A stretch of 13,886 nt of DNA from Planctomycetaceae bacterium. Its GTDB lineage: Bacteria; Planctomycetota; UBA1135; GCA-002686595. The stretch covers positions 1-13,886 of the forward strand of contig JABWBL010000034.1 of the NCBI GenBank assembly GCA_013360535.1, given 5' to 3'. Shown piece after piece: positions 1 through 7,165 of this stretch. The translations under genes were made by a program, and so were the position numbers. Each line of letters begins with the position of its first letter. Positions within the stretch are counted from its first letter, which is position 1. The notes beneath the pieces are model-generated. The model was not told the origin of the DNA. It was given only the letters and a program-made list of their open reading frames with translations, and made no database searches.

Positions 1-1
1 G

Positions 2-1186
2 GGCGACGAAGCGACGCGGCGACCGCGGCTCACGACGCGCGAGTCGGTCATGGCGTCGCTCGCGCGCTGGGACGAGAGTGCCGTGCGCGCGGAGGCGAAG
101 CGTGGAGTCGACGTCGAGCGGCGCCGCGAGCACTTCGGCAAGCTGCCGGAAGAGCAGCAGAGCGCGACCAAACGCACGCTCGCGGCTCACGTGAACGCGG
201 CGCTGCACGACGAATTCCTGCGCCGACCCGAGCTGCTCCTCTTTGGCGAGGACACCGGCAAGAAAGGCGGCGTGTACGGCGTCACGGCCGACCTGCAGAA
301 GCGCTTCGGCGTCGCGCGTGCCTTCGACACGTTGCTCGACGAGACGGCGATCCTCGGGCTCGCGCAAGGTGCGGCGCACGTCGGGCTCCTTCCGCTGCCG
401 GAGATCCAGTACCTCGCGTACCTGCACAACGCGCTCGACCAGCTGCGCGGCGAGGCCTGCTCGCTGCAGTTCTTCTCCAACGGCCAGTTCGCGAATCCGA
501 TGGTCGTGCGCGTGCAAGGACTCGCTTACCAGAAGGGTTTTGGCGGGCACTTCCACAACGACAACTCGATCGGCGCGCTGCGCGACATTCCCGGGCTGAT
601 GCTCGCGATCCCCGCGCGCGGCGACGATGCGGCGCGGATGCTGCGCGGCGCGGTGGCGGCGGCGAAGGCCTGCCAGCGCGTGGTCGTGTTCCTCGAGCCG
701 ATCGCGCTCTACCACGAGCGCGACCTGCACGCCGACGGCGACAACCTGTGGCTCACGGATTATCCGGCGCCCGACCGCGAGCCGCTCTTGCCCGGCGACG
801 TCGGCGTGTACGGCGAGCAGAACCGCGACGTGCTGATCGTGAGCTACGGCAACGGGCTGCGGCTCTCGCTGCGTGCGGCGAAGGTGCTGGAGGACTCCCA
901 CGGCATCCGCGCGCGTGTGCTCGACCTGCGCTGGATCAATCCGCTGCCCTTCGAGGCGCTCGAGCGCCACGCAGCGCAGTGCAAGGCGGTGCTCGTCGCC
1001 GATGAATGCCGTGCGACGGCCGGCGGGATTGCCGACGCGGTCGTGGCGCGGCTTGCGGAGTCGGGCTATCGCGGCAGGCTCGCGAGCGTGCGCGCGGCCG
1101 ACACGTACGTGCCGCTCGGCTCGGCCACGAGCGTCGTGCTGCTGCAGGACACCGAAATCGTCGACGCGGCGCGGAGGCTCGCTTGA
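2..1186 (+). CDS. 2-oxo acid dehydrogenase E1, beta (C-terminal) part of a probable fused alpha/beta protein; 5' partial
   Basis: This is the thiamine-diphosphate-dependent E1 that decarboxylates a 2-oxo acid and passes the acyl group on, normally to a lipoyl E2. The reading frame is open to the left edge with no stop. The first in-window ATG (position 50) lies in a charged helical stretch (DESAVRAEAKRG) that looks like an alpha-subunit end or linker, so it is probably not the start. Counting from that ATG, the pyrimidine-binding domain covers about 40-215, with GEDTG (66-70) and DTLLDE (93-98), whose Glu98 fits the glutamate that activates ThDP. The transketolase C-terminal domain covers about 240-378. 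The motif GGHFHNDNS (165-173) replaces the usual GHHSQS of separate E1-beta subunits; I associate it with fused E1 proteins. Substrate is unknown; a branched-chain or other 2-oxo acid is possible. The stop overlaps the acyltransferase start by 4 bp. Confidence 0.85.
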   Translation, partial: GDEATRRPRLTTRESVMASLARWDESAVRAEAKRGVDVERRREHFGKLPEEQQSATKRTLAAHVNAALHDEFLRRPELLLFGEDTGKKGGVYGVTADLQKRFGVARAFDTLLDETAILGLAQGAAHVGLLPLPEIQYLAYLHNALDQLRGEACSLQFFSNGQFANPMVVRVQGLAYQKGFGGHFHNDNSIGALRDIPGLMLAIPARGDDAARMLRGAVAAAKACQRVVVFLEPIALYHERDLHADGDNLWLTDYPAPDREPLLPGDVGVYGEQNRDVLIVSYGNGLRLSLRAAKVLEDSHGIRARVLDLRWINPLPFEALERHAAQCKAVLVADECRATAGGIADAVVARLAESGYRGRLASVRAADTYVPLGSATSVVLLQDTEIVDAARRLA

Positions 1187-2175
1187 AGCGCATCGCGATC
1201 CTGTGCCCGGGCCGGGGCTCGTACACCGAGAAGACGCTGCGCACGCTGCCCGCGGGACATCCGTGGGTCGTGCGCGCGGACGAATTGCGCGCGGAATACG
1301 GGCTGCCGACGCTGAGCGAGCTCGACCGCGCGGAACGCTTCAGCCAGGTGCTGCACCTGCGGCCGGCGAACGTGTCGCTGCTGATCTGGCTCGTCACGAT
1401 GCTCGACAGCCACGCGGCGATGGAGCAGGACGAGTGCGTCGCGATCGCGGGCAACTCGATGGGCTGGTACACGGCGCTCGCGGTCGGCGGTGCGCTCAGT
1501 TTTGACGACGGTTTCCGCCTCGTGCAGGAGATGGCGCTGCTGCAGGAGCGCCACGCGGGCGGCGGGCAGATCCTCTATCCGCTCGTCGGCGACGACTGGC
1601 GCCGTGATGCGGCGCGTGTCGAGGCCGTGAAAGCCGCGCTCGCGTCCTCGAACGGCCACGCGCTGCCTTCGATCGAGCTCGGTGGCTTCGCGGTCCTCGC
1701 GGGCACCGAAGACGGGATCCGTCACCTGCTCGGCGCGCTGCCGCAGGTGAAGCTCGGTTCGAACACGTATCCGTTCCGCCTGATGCAGCACGGCGCGTAC
1801 CACACACCGCTCGTGCAGCCCGTGAGCGACGCCGCGCTCGAGACGCTCGCGCGCCTCGAGTTCCGCGCCCCGCGCGTGACGCTCGTCGATGGCCGTGGCG
1901 TGCGCTTCACGCCGTGGGCCACCGACGTCGCGGAGCTCGTGCGCTACACCCTGACGACGCAGGTGACCGACCCTTACGACTTCACGAAGTCGGTGCGGGT
2001 CGTGCTGCGCGAGCACGCGCCGGACGAGCTCGTGCTCCCCGGCCCCGGCAACACCCTCGGCGGCATCTGTGGGCAGATCCTGTGCGCGGAAGGCTGGCGC
2101 GGGATGCAGTCGAAGGCCGACTTCGAGCGTGAGCAGGCCGGCGCGCGCTCGCTGGTGCGCTCGCTGCGACGCTGA
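1183..2175 (+). CDS. FabD-like acyltransferase (ACP S-acyltransferase family), probably not malonyl-specific
   Basis: The 330-residue protein has the size and motif order of malonyl-CoA:ACP transacylase, which moves an acyl group through a serine ester onto acyl carrier protein. It aligns with E. coli FabD without gaps around the active site: PGRGS (9-13) for PGQGS, GNSMG (90-94) with nucleophile Ser92, His207 in GAYHTPL, and GPG (287-289) near the C-terminus. Two changes stand out. Gln11 is Arg, and the FabD Arg117 that binds the malonyl carboxylate is Met117, although the RLV just before it (112-114) is conserved. A neutral acyl substrate is therefore likelier than malonate (inference). The start is TTG at 1183, with GGAGG at 1173-1177. 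It overlaps the E1 stop as TTGA, so the two genes are translationally coupled. Longer in-frame starts upstream run antisense-like through E1 and are unlikely. Confidence 0.82.
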   Translation: MKRIAILCPGRGSYTEKTLRTLPAGHPWVVRADELRAEYGLPTLSELDRAERFSQVLHLRPANVSLLIWLVTMLDSHAAMEQDECVAIAGNSMGWYTALAVGGALSFDDGFRLVQEMALLQERHAGGGQILYPLVGDDWRRDAARVEAVKAALASSNGHALPSIELGGFAVLAGTEDGIRHLLGALPQVKLGSNTYPFRLMQHGAYHTPLVQPVSDAALETLARLEFRAPRVTLVDGRGVRFTPWATDVAELVRYTLTTQVTDPYDFTKSVRVVLREHAPDELVLPGPGNTLGGICGQILCAEGWRGMQSKADFEREQAGARSLVRSLRR

Positions 2176-2220
2176 TACGCCGTTCGAACGAGGCGACAGG
2201 ACCGTTGCACACTCCGAACC

Positions 2221-2253
2221 GCGGGCGGATGGAGGAGCGCAGCGTTCGCCCGC
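2221..2253 (+). other. Short inverted repeat between acyltransferase and lipoprotein genes
   Basis: GCGGGCG (2221-2227) and CGCCCGC (2247-2253) form a 7-bp stem with a 19-nt loop, 45 bp after the acyltransferase stop. No T-run follows, so it is only a weak terminator candidate. The rest of 2176-2341 shows nothing else I can support. Confidence 0.25.
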
Positions 2254-2341
2254 TAACTTCTCCCTCGGCCCGCTTCACAGGGGCCCTGCGTTCCGGCCCG
2301 AACCCCTCTCGCCCCACGCAGTCCAGGAGTTGTTCCGTCCC

Positions 2342-3055
2342 ATGCAGCGTTCCCTCGTCTCCGCCGCGCTCGCGGCCTTCGCCCTCCTTCCGCTCGCCAG
2401 TTGCGTCTTCGTCGTCGGCGCCGATGGCGACGTCGACACCCACACCGCCTGGAGCGATTCCAAGGTGACCAAGTGGCGCGGCTCCGGCGTTCCCGGCAGC
2501 CAGTCCCGCACGCTGTCCGACTTCCGCGAGGTGCGCGTGCACGGCTCCGCCGACGTCCGCATCCAGGTCGGTCAGGCGACGGGTGCGGTCGTGCGCTGCG
2601 ACGACAACCTGCTCGAGCGTGTCCGCACCACCGTGACCGACGGCGTGCTCCTGATCGAGCTCGAGCCCGGCAGTTACCACTTCCGGAATCGCCTCGAGGT
2701 CGACCTCGCGACGCCGACGCTCGCCTCCTACGGCCTCGACGGCTCCGGCGACGCGACGATCTCCGGCCTCTCCGGCGGCGACCTGCGCCTGGGGATCTCC
2801 GGTTCGGGCGGCATCCGCGCCAGCGGCACGGTCGACTCGCTCGTCGCCTCGATCTCCGGCTCCGGCAGCATCGCCGCGCGCGAGCTCGCCACCCGGCGCG
2901 CCAGCGTGTCGATCGCCGGCTCGGGCGACGCGCAGGTCTGGGCGAGCGAGGCCCTCGACGTCTCGATCAGCGGCAGCGGGGACGTGCTCTACCGGGGCAA
3001 TCCGGCGGTGAACAGGAGCATCGCCGGCTCGGGCAGCATCGTGCGCAGCGACTGA
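2342..3055 (+). CDS. Lipoprotein with DUF2807 (putative auto-transporter adhesin head GIN-like) beta-helix domain
   Basis: This 237-residue protein starts with a lipoprotein signal. A basic N-terminus and hydrophobic core end in the lipobox LASC, so Cys21 would be lipidated. The mature part starts with FREVRVHGSADVRIQVGQ and continues with many short turns of the type SISGSGSI, GSGDA and SIAGSG up to the C-terminus. This periodic Gly-Ser-Gly ladder is typical of DUF2807 right-handed beta-helices, which are found on the envelope of many Gram-negative-type bacteria and have no firmly known function. The ATG at 2342 is chosen because it begins the signal peptide; AGGAG at 2325-2329 is upstream, with a longish 12-nt gap. 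An in-frame extension to 2069 would bury the signal peptide and overlap the previous gene. It appears to be a single-gene unit, followed by two strong hairpins. Confidence 0.85.
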   Translation: MQRSLVSAALAAFALLPLASCVFVVGADGDVDTHTAWSDSKVTKWRGSGVPGSQSRTLSDFREVRVHGSADVRIQVGQATGAVVRCDDNLLERVRTTVTDGVLLIELEPGSYHFRNRLEVDLATPTLASYGLDGSGDATISGLSGGDLRLGISGSGGIRASGTVDSLVASISGSGSIAARELATRRASVSIAGSGDAQVWASEALDVSISGSGDVLYRGNPAVNRSIAGSGSIVRSD

Positions 3056-3072
3056 ACCACCCTGACGAGACC

Positions 3073-3108
3073 AGCGGGTGCCCGGAGAGTCAGATGCGGG
3101 CGCCCGCT
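3073..3108 (+). terminator. Hairpin 1 after the DUF2807 gene
   Basis: AGCGGGTGCCCG (3073-3084) pairs with CGGGCGCCCGCT (3097-3108): 12 bp with one G-U wobble and a 12-nt loop, 17 bp after the stop codon. No U-run follows, so intrinsic termination is uncertain. It is the first of a tandem pair. Confidence 0.45.
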
Positions 3109-3110
3109 TC

Positions 3111-3144
3111 GCGCGGGCCGCGGAGAAGTGACCGCGGCCCGCGC
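3111..3144 (+). terminator. Hairpin 2 after the DUF2807 gene
   Basis: GCGCGGGCCGCGG (3111-3123) is perfectly inverted at 3132-3144, giving a 13-bp GC-only stem with the 8-nt loop AGAAGTGA. It lies two bases after hairpin 1 and 45 bp before the next start codon. It could terminate transcription, protect the upstream mRNA 3' end, or shape the leader of the HD gene. The downstream TATCAT at 3154-3159 resembles a -10 box, but I see no matching -35. Confidence 0.5.
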
Positions 3145-3188
3145 CCTTCCCGCTATCATCCGCCGCCCCGCGACGGAGCGGGACTCTC

Positions 3189-4559
3189 GTGGACCTCTCC
3201 CGGCGTTTCAGTGTCGTGCGCGACCCCGTGCACGGCGACATCTACCTGAGCCATGAGGAACTCGCGCTGCTCGATACGCGCGAGATGCAGCGCCTGCGCG
3301 GCATCAAGCAGCTCGGCAGCGCCGACCTCGTGTTCCCCGGCGCGCGCCACAGCCGCTTCGAGCACTCGATCGGCACCGTGCACCTCTCGCAGGCGATCGT
3401 CGACGCGACGCAGCGGGCCGCGGGCGAGGCGCCGCGCGAGCAATTGCGCATCGGGCCTGAAGAAACGCGCGTGATCCGCGCGGCGGCGCTCGTCCACGAC
3501 ATCACGCACATCCCGTACGGGCACCACGTCGAGGATCAGGCGGGTCTGATGCACCGCCACGACTCGCCCTATCGCTACGAGCGCATGCTCGGGGTCCAGA
3601 CGGAGATCGGCACGGCGCTCGAGAAGCTCGGCCTGCGCAAGGACGTGCTCGGCGTCCTGTGCCCCGAAGGGCACGGGCAGGCCGCGGTGCCCGCCTACTG
3701 GCGCCAGATCAATTCCGACACGATCTGCTCGGACATCCTCGATTACCTGCAGCGCGACGCGTACTTCACGGGGCTCAAGATCGGCATCGATCCGCGCCTC
3801 GTGTCGCACTTCAAGGTCGATCGCGCGAGCGGCAACCTGTACATCGACCTCGCCAAGCACAGCCTGCTGCGCGAGGACATTCTGAGCGAGATCGTGCGCA
3901 TGCTGGAGGCGCGCTACTACTTCAGCGAGCGCGTCTACTACCACCACGCGAAGGTCGCGGCCGGTGCGCTGGTGGCGCGGGCGGTCGAGCTCGCGCTGCG
4001 CGACAAGCTCGTCGACGAGGAGGACTTCTACTCGGCCACCGACGATTCGGCCCTCGACCTGCTCGATCGTGCGGGCGAGCGCGGCTCGCCCTCGACCGGC
4101 CGACGCATCCGCTCGCTCGTGCAGCGTTACCGCGACCGCCGCCTGCCCAAGCGCGCCTGCGTCTTCCCGCGCCAGCAGAACGAAGGCGCGCAGGCCGAGC
4201 TCGTCGCGCGTTACTTCGCGCTCGAGGGCCACGCGGCGCGCACGGCGGTCGAGCAGCGCATCGAGGACCTCGTGCGCTTCGCCACGGGCCGCGACGTCGA
4301 AGTGATGGTCGTGTGCCCGGCGCGCAAGATGCAGCTCAAGGAGGCCGCGACGCACGTGCGCTGGCCGGGCGAGGACGGGCTGCGGCCGTTGTCGGAGCAC
4401 TCCGCGCGCGTCCCGCGGCTTGCGGACCTCGAGCGCGCCTACCGCGACCTGTGGAAGTTCTACGTGTTCGCGGCGACCGACGAACCGGCGCTGCTCAAGC
4501 GGGTGGGGGAGATCGCCGCCGGCGAGTTCCCCGGCGCCCGCAACCTCTACTCGGCCTGA
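3189..4559 (+). CDS. HD-superfamily phosphohydrolase (COG1078-like, probable dNTP triphosphohydrolase)
   Basis: The 456-residue protein opens with RDPVHGDIYL, the typical start of COG1078 HD hydrolases, which are soluble metal enzymes that cleave nucleotides; characterised members release triphosphate from dNTPs. The full metal set is visible by comparison with SAMHD1: RFEHS (Arg56, His59), VHD (His103, Asp104) and SDILDYLQRD (Asp182, Tyr186, Asp190). QRLRGIKQLG (34-43) is also characteristic. The C-terminal half, about 200-456, is helical and charged with no motif I recognise. The start is GTG at 3189, placing the family N-terminus at residue 1; GGAG at 3175-3178 is 10 nt upstream. It appears to be monocistronic. 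The nucleotide substrate cannot be read from sequence, and a role in dNTP balance or nucleic-acid quality control is inference. Confidence 0.88.
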   Translation: MDLSRRFSVVRDPVHGDIYLSHEELALLDTREMQRLRGIKQLGSADLVFPGARHSRFEHSIGTVHLSQAIVDATQRAAGEAPREQLRIGPEETRVIRAAALVHDITHIPYGHHVEDQAGLMHRHDSPYRYERMLGVQTEIGTALEKLGLRKDVLGVLCPEGHGQAAVPAYWRQINSDTICSDILDYLQRDAYFTGLKIGIDPRLVSHFKVDRASGNLYIDLAKHSLLREDILSEIVRMLEARYYFSERVYYHHAKVAAGALVARAVELALRDKLVDEEDFYSATDDSALDLLDRAGERGSPSTGRRIRSLVQRYRDRRLPKRACVFPRQQNEGAQAELVARYFALEGHAARTAVEQRIEDLVRFATGRDVEVMVVCPARKMQLKEAATHVRWPGEDGLRPLSEHSARVPRLADLERAYRDLWKFYVFAATDEPALLKRVGEIAAGEFPGARNLYSA

Positions 4560-4600
4560 ACGCTCGCGAGTCGCGCCGGAGCGCCTGCGCGGTATCGCGC

Positions 4601-4615
4601 CCACGGACTCCGTGG
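4601..4615 (+). other. Small hairpin upstream of the secreted propeller gene
   Basis: CCACGG (4601-4606) and CCGTGG (4610-4615) form a 6-bp stem with loop ACT in the 115-bp gap between the HD gene and the next gene. CATAGT (4616-4621), a possible -10 box, follows directly. It could mark either the end of one unit or the promoter of the next. Confidence 0.25.
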
Positions 4616-4674
4616 CATAGTCGGGGCCACTCCCCCGGCCGCACGCAGCTACCCCAGCACTCAGGAGATTCGCC

Positions 4675-5844
4675 TTGAAGCTCAACTGGCTCCACGCCCT
4701 GTTCGCCCTCGTCCCGCTCTCCGGCCTCGCCAGCGCCGAGACGCTCTACACGGTGAACGAGAACACCGACGAGCTGTGCACGATCGACACCGTCTCCGGC
4801 CAGCTGAGCGTCATCGGAGCGCTCGGCATCAGCTACAGCTTCGGCGACCTCGCCTGGGACAGCTCGACCAACACGCTGTACCTGTCGACCGGCTGGGGCT
4901 CGTTCCCGAGCAACCTCTACACCGTCAACACGCAGACCGGCGCGGCGACGCTCGTCGGTTCGATGGGCGTGAACGACATCTTCGGGCTCGCCTACGACCC
5001 GGTCTCGAACAAGCTTTACGGGAGCGCGTCGACCAGCAGCTTCGGCGTCTACGAGATCAGCCGCTCGACCGGCGCCGCGACGCTGATCGGCAATCCCGGC
5101 GTCGGCCTCGACAGCATCGCGTGGGTCGGCAGCACGTCGAGCCTCGTCGGCATCTACGCCGGACCCTCGACGTTCCACACGATCGACACGAACACCGGCG
5201 CGCAGACCCAGCTCGCGCCGAGCTCGGGCTTCATCAACAACTGCGGCATGACCTGGGTGCCGTCGAGCAACTCGCTCTACATCGTCGACTGGTCGGGCAA
5301 CTTCCTCTCCTTCGACGTCGCGAACGGCCTCGCGCGCACGCAGGTCGGCTCGGGCTACGGTGCGCTCGATGGCCTCGCCTTCGCCGGTGCGGGCTCCTTC
5401 TGCGCACCGCCGGTCGCCTACTGCACGTCGTCGACCAGCGGCAACGGCTGCGTCGCGGCGGTGGCGTCGAGCGGCACCCCGAGCGCGGGCGCGACGAGCG
5501 GCTTCCAGATCTCGGTGTCCAACCTCGAGGGCCAGCGTTCGACGCTGTTCTTCTACAGCATCAACGGCCAGCTGATCCAACAGTGGGCGCTGGGCAGCAC
5601 GAGCTACCTGTGCGTGCGCGCTCCGACGCAGCGCACGTTCAGCGCGAGCTCCGGCGGCACCGCCGGCCAGTGCAACGGCTCGCACCAGCTCGACTGGCTC
5701 GCGTACATGGCCGCCAACCCGACCGCGCTCGGCAATCCGCTCGCCGTCGGCCAGACCTTCGACGGCCAGTTCTGGTTCCGCGACCCGCCGGCTCCGAAGT
5801 CCACGAACCTGTCGAACGGCCTGCACTGGACCGTTTGCCCCTGA
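4675..5844 (+). CDS. Secreted beta-propeller-like protein with a lineage-specific C-terminal domain
   Basis: The 389-residue protein has a signal peptide, with probable cleavage after SGLASA (residue 21). Residues 22-240 consist of repeats of roughly 40-50 residues in a pattern such as LYTVNTQTGAATLVGSMG followed by FGLAYDP..NKLYG, which resembles the blades of a beta-propeller. Residues 249-389 form a separate domain. It begins YCTSSTSGNGC, contains LEGQRSTLFFYSI, LCVRAPTQRT and GGTAGQCNG, and ends WFRDPPAPKSTNLSNGL. The same domain ends the protein at 10694-12244. The tail has five cysteines (250, 259, 313, 333, 388), which fits an exported, disulfide-bonded fold. Start is TTG at 4675; AGGAG at 4663-4667 and the signal peptide support it. 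I know no function. Surface display or polymer binding is only a guess. Confidence 0.82.
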   Translation: MKLNWLHALFALVPLSGLASAETLYTVNENTDELCTIDTVSGQLSVIGALGISYSFGDLAWDSSTNTLYLSTGWGSFPSNLYTVNTQTGAATLVGSMGVNDIFGLAYDPVSNKLYGSASTSSFGVYEISRSTGAATLIGNPGVGLDSIAWVGSTSSLVGIYAGPSTFHTIDTNTGAQTQLAPSSGFINNCGMTWVPSSNSLYIVDWSGNFLSFDVANGLARTQVGSGYGALDGLAFAGAGSFCAPPVAYCTSSTSGNGCVAAVASSGTPSAGATSGFQISVSNLEGQRSTLFFYSINGQLIQQWALGSTSYLCVRAPTQRTFSASSGGTAGQCNGSHQLDWLAYMAANPTALGNPLAVGQTFDGQFWFRDPPAPKSTNLSNGLHWTVCP

Positions 5845-5881
5845 GGAACGCCTCGCGGGGCGCGACAGCGCGCTCGACCAC

Positions 5882-5919
5882 GCCGGGCCGTCCACTCCTG
5901 CGGGAATGGGCGGCCCGGC
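5882..5919 (+). terminator. Long hairpin after the propeller gene
   Basis: GCCGGGCCG (5882-5890) pairs perfectly with CGGCCCGGC (5911-5919). The inner bases continue the stem to a TGCG loop (5899-5902) with one wobble and one mismatch, for about 17 pairs in all. It lies 38 bp after the stop and is followed by CCAGTTTGCG, a minimal T-run. A good transcription-end candidate. Confidence 0.6.
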
Positions 5920-6040
5920 CCAGTTTGCGCCGGGGTTCCGTTGCCGATTCTTCTCCCCGTCCCACGGCGTCGCCCTAGGAAGTCGCTTTGCCTCAAGGGC
6001 GTGGCCCCCGGGCGGCCGAAAGGTGCGCCGGGAGAAGAAC

Positions 6041-7099
6041 ATGACCCACTGCACCCACTCGGGCGGCCTCCTTGCCGCTCTCTTCGTCGCATCGCTCTGC
6101 CCCTCGGCCCTCGCTGGCTCGGGGCTTCCTTCCGTTTCCGGCCCGGCGCCCGAGGCGCGCGCGCGGGAGCCCTACCGGCTCGAGGCGCGGCTCTCGCCCG
6201 ACGGGCGCTGGGTGGCCGTGCTCGGCTCGCGCGGCTGGTCGGATGAGCTGCGCTGCTGGATCGTGCCGGTCGAGAGCGGCGTCCAGCGCGAGATCCTCGA
6301 CGTGCACCCGTCGGGGCCGCAGACCATCGGCTGGGACGAACACGGCCACGTGCGCGTGCAGGTGGTCAACACCGAGCACGGGGTGCCCGAGATGCGCTGG
6401 ATCGACGTCACCACGGGCGAGGTCTCGCGCTGGACGCGCGACCGCCAGCTGATGCGCGACGAGGCGCGCACGACGCGCGAGCCCTGGGGCGAGGTCAGCG
6501 AGCGCAAGGCGATCGACGGGCGCACGCTGCGCAGCGTCTCGTGGAGCGCGACCGGCCAGCGCGCCGAGCTCGAGTCGCGCGGCGAGTCGCGCTGCGAGCT
6601 CAGCCCGCAGCCCGGCATCGGCTTCTTCACGTCGACGGTCGGCGGCGTGCAGTACCTGAAGCGCTTCGACTGCGCCAACAACCTGCAGGACGAGCTCGTC
6701 GAGACCAACGCGATCCGCTTCGACTGGTCGCTCTCGGTCGACGGCCGCAAGCTGCTCGTCACCGAACGTACGCTCGAGAACCGCGTGCGCGTGCTCGACT
6801 CCACCAACGGCGCGCTGGTCGACGGCCCGTGGCTCGCCGACGAGCCGCGCTGGGTCGAGGGCGCCGACGGCCGCTACTTCGTCGCCGTGCAGGGCACGCG
6901 GCGCATGCTGTTCGACCTCGCCCGCGACCGCGAGCTCGAGATCGGGCCCGACGAGGGCGAGTGGCTCGAGATCCGCGCGCTCTCCAACGGCAAGTTCGTG
7001 GTCGAGGACGACCGCGAGGTCGCGCTCTACGACTCCAACTGGCGCCGCGAGCGCGCGCTCTTCACGGCGCCCGTCGACACGCGCCTCGCCAGCCGCTGA
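6041..7099 (+). CDS. Secreted protein with TolB/WD40-like propeller motifs, function unknown
   Basis: The 352-residue product has a signal peptide (hydrophobic core GLLAALFVASLC, probable cleavage after SALA at about residue 25). Blade-like motifs follow: LSPDGRWVAVLG (51-62), later LSVDGRKLLVTE, and WVEGADGRYFVAVQG. These resemble the 'SPDG + strand' repeats of TolB/WD40-type propellers, but I cannot name a family. Four cysteines are spread through it, and there is no catalytic motif I recognise. It lacks the C-terminal module of the preceding gene. The ATG at 6041 is preferred because it starts the signal peptide and has GGGAGAAG just upstream; the in-frame ATG at 5906 would add 45 residues in front of it. 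The hairpin between the two genes suggests it is not in an operon with its upstream neighbour. Confidence 0.72.
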   Translation: MTHCTHSGGLLAALFVASLCPSALAGSGLPSVSGPAPEARAREPYRLEARLSPDGRWVAVLGSRGWSDELRCWIVPVESGVQREILDVHPSGPQTIGWDEHGHVRVQVVNTEHGVPEMRWIDVTTGEVSRWTRDRQLMRDEARTTREPWGEVSERKAIDGRTLRSVSWSATGQRAELESRGESRCELSPQPGIGFFTSTVGGVQYLKRFDCANNLQDELVETNAIRFDWSLSVDGRKLLVTERTLENRVRVLDSTNGALVDGPWLADEPRWVEGADGRYFVAVQGTRRMLFDLARDRELEIGPDEGEWLEIRALSNGKFVVEDDREVALYDSNWRRERALFTAPVDTRLASR

Positions 7100-7120
7100 A
7101 CCAAACCCCAGGGAAGGGGA

Positions 7121-7160
7121 CCACGGGCCCGGCAGCGCACTCAGCGCTCCGGGCCCGCGG
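7121..7160. terminator. Bidirectional terminator-like hairpin between convergent genes
   Basis: CGGGCCCGG-C-AGCGC (7124-7138) pairs with GCGCTCCGGGCCCG (7144-7157): 14 bp, one bulged C and the 5-nt loop ACTCA. CC/GG pairs continue outside a mismatch, to 7121 and 7160. It fills the 66-bp gap between two genes that end toward each other, so it can serve both. No clear T-run on either side. Confidence 0.6.
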
Positions 7161-7165
7161 CCTGT

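Noticed and set aside
2187..2196. Palindrome CGTTCGAACG after the acyltransferase gene, considered as an operator
   Set aside because: A single 10-bp palindrome with no second copy or promoter context; likely chance.
2740..3050. Repeated GC-rich units (GGCTCCGGC-like) in the lipoprotein gene, considered as DNA repeats or CRISPR-like
   Set aside because: They encode the GSGS turns of the DUF2807 beta-helix in frame. Spacing is irregular and there are no conserved repeats with unique spacers.
3156..4685. Minus-strand open frame opposite the HD hydrolase gene
   Set aside because: The plus strand carries a complete set of HD catalytic residues; the antisense product shows none.
4495..6054. Long minus-strand open frame (519 codons) opposite the secreted propeller gene
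   Set aside because: Low-complexity Arg/Ala/Val/Glu composition and overlap with a plus-strand gene that has a signal peptide, a ribosome-binding site and a domain shared with another protein.
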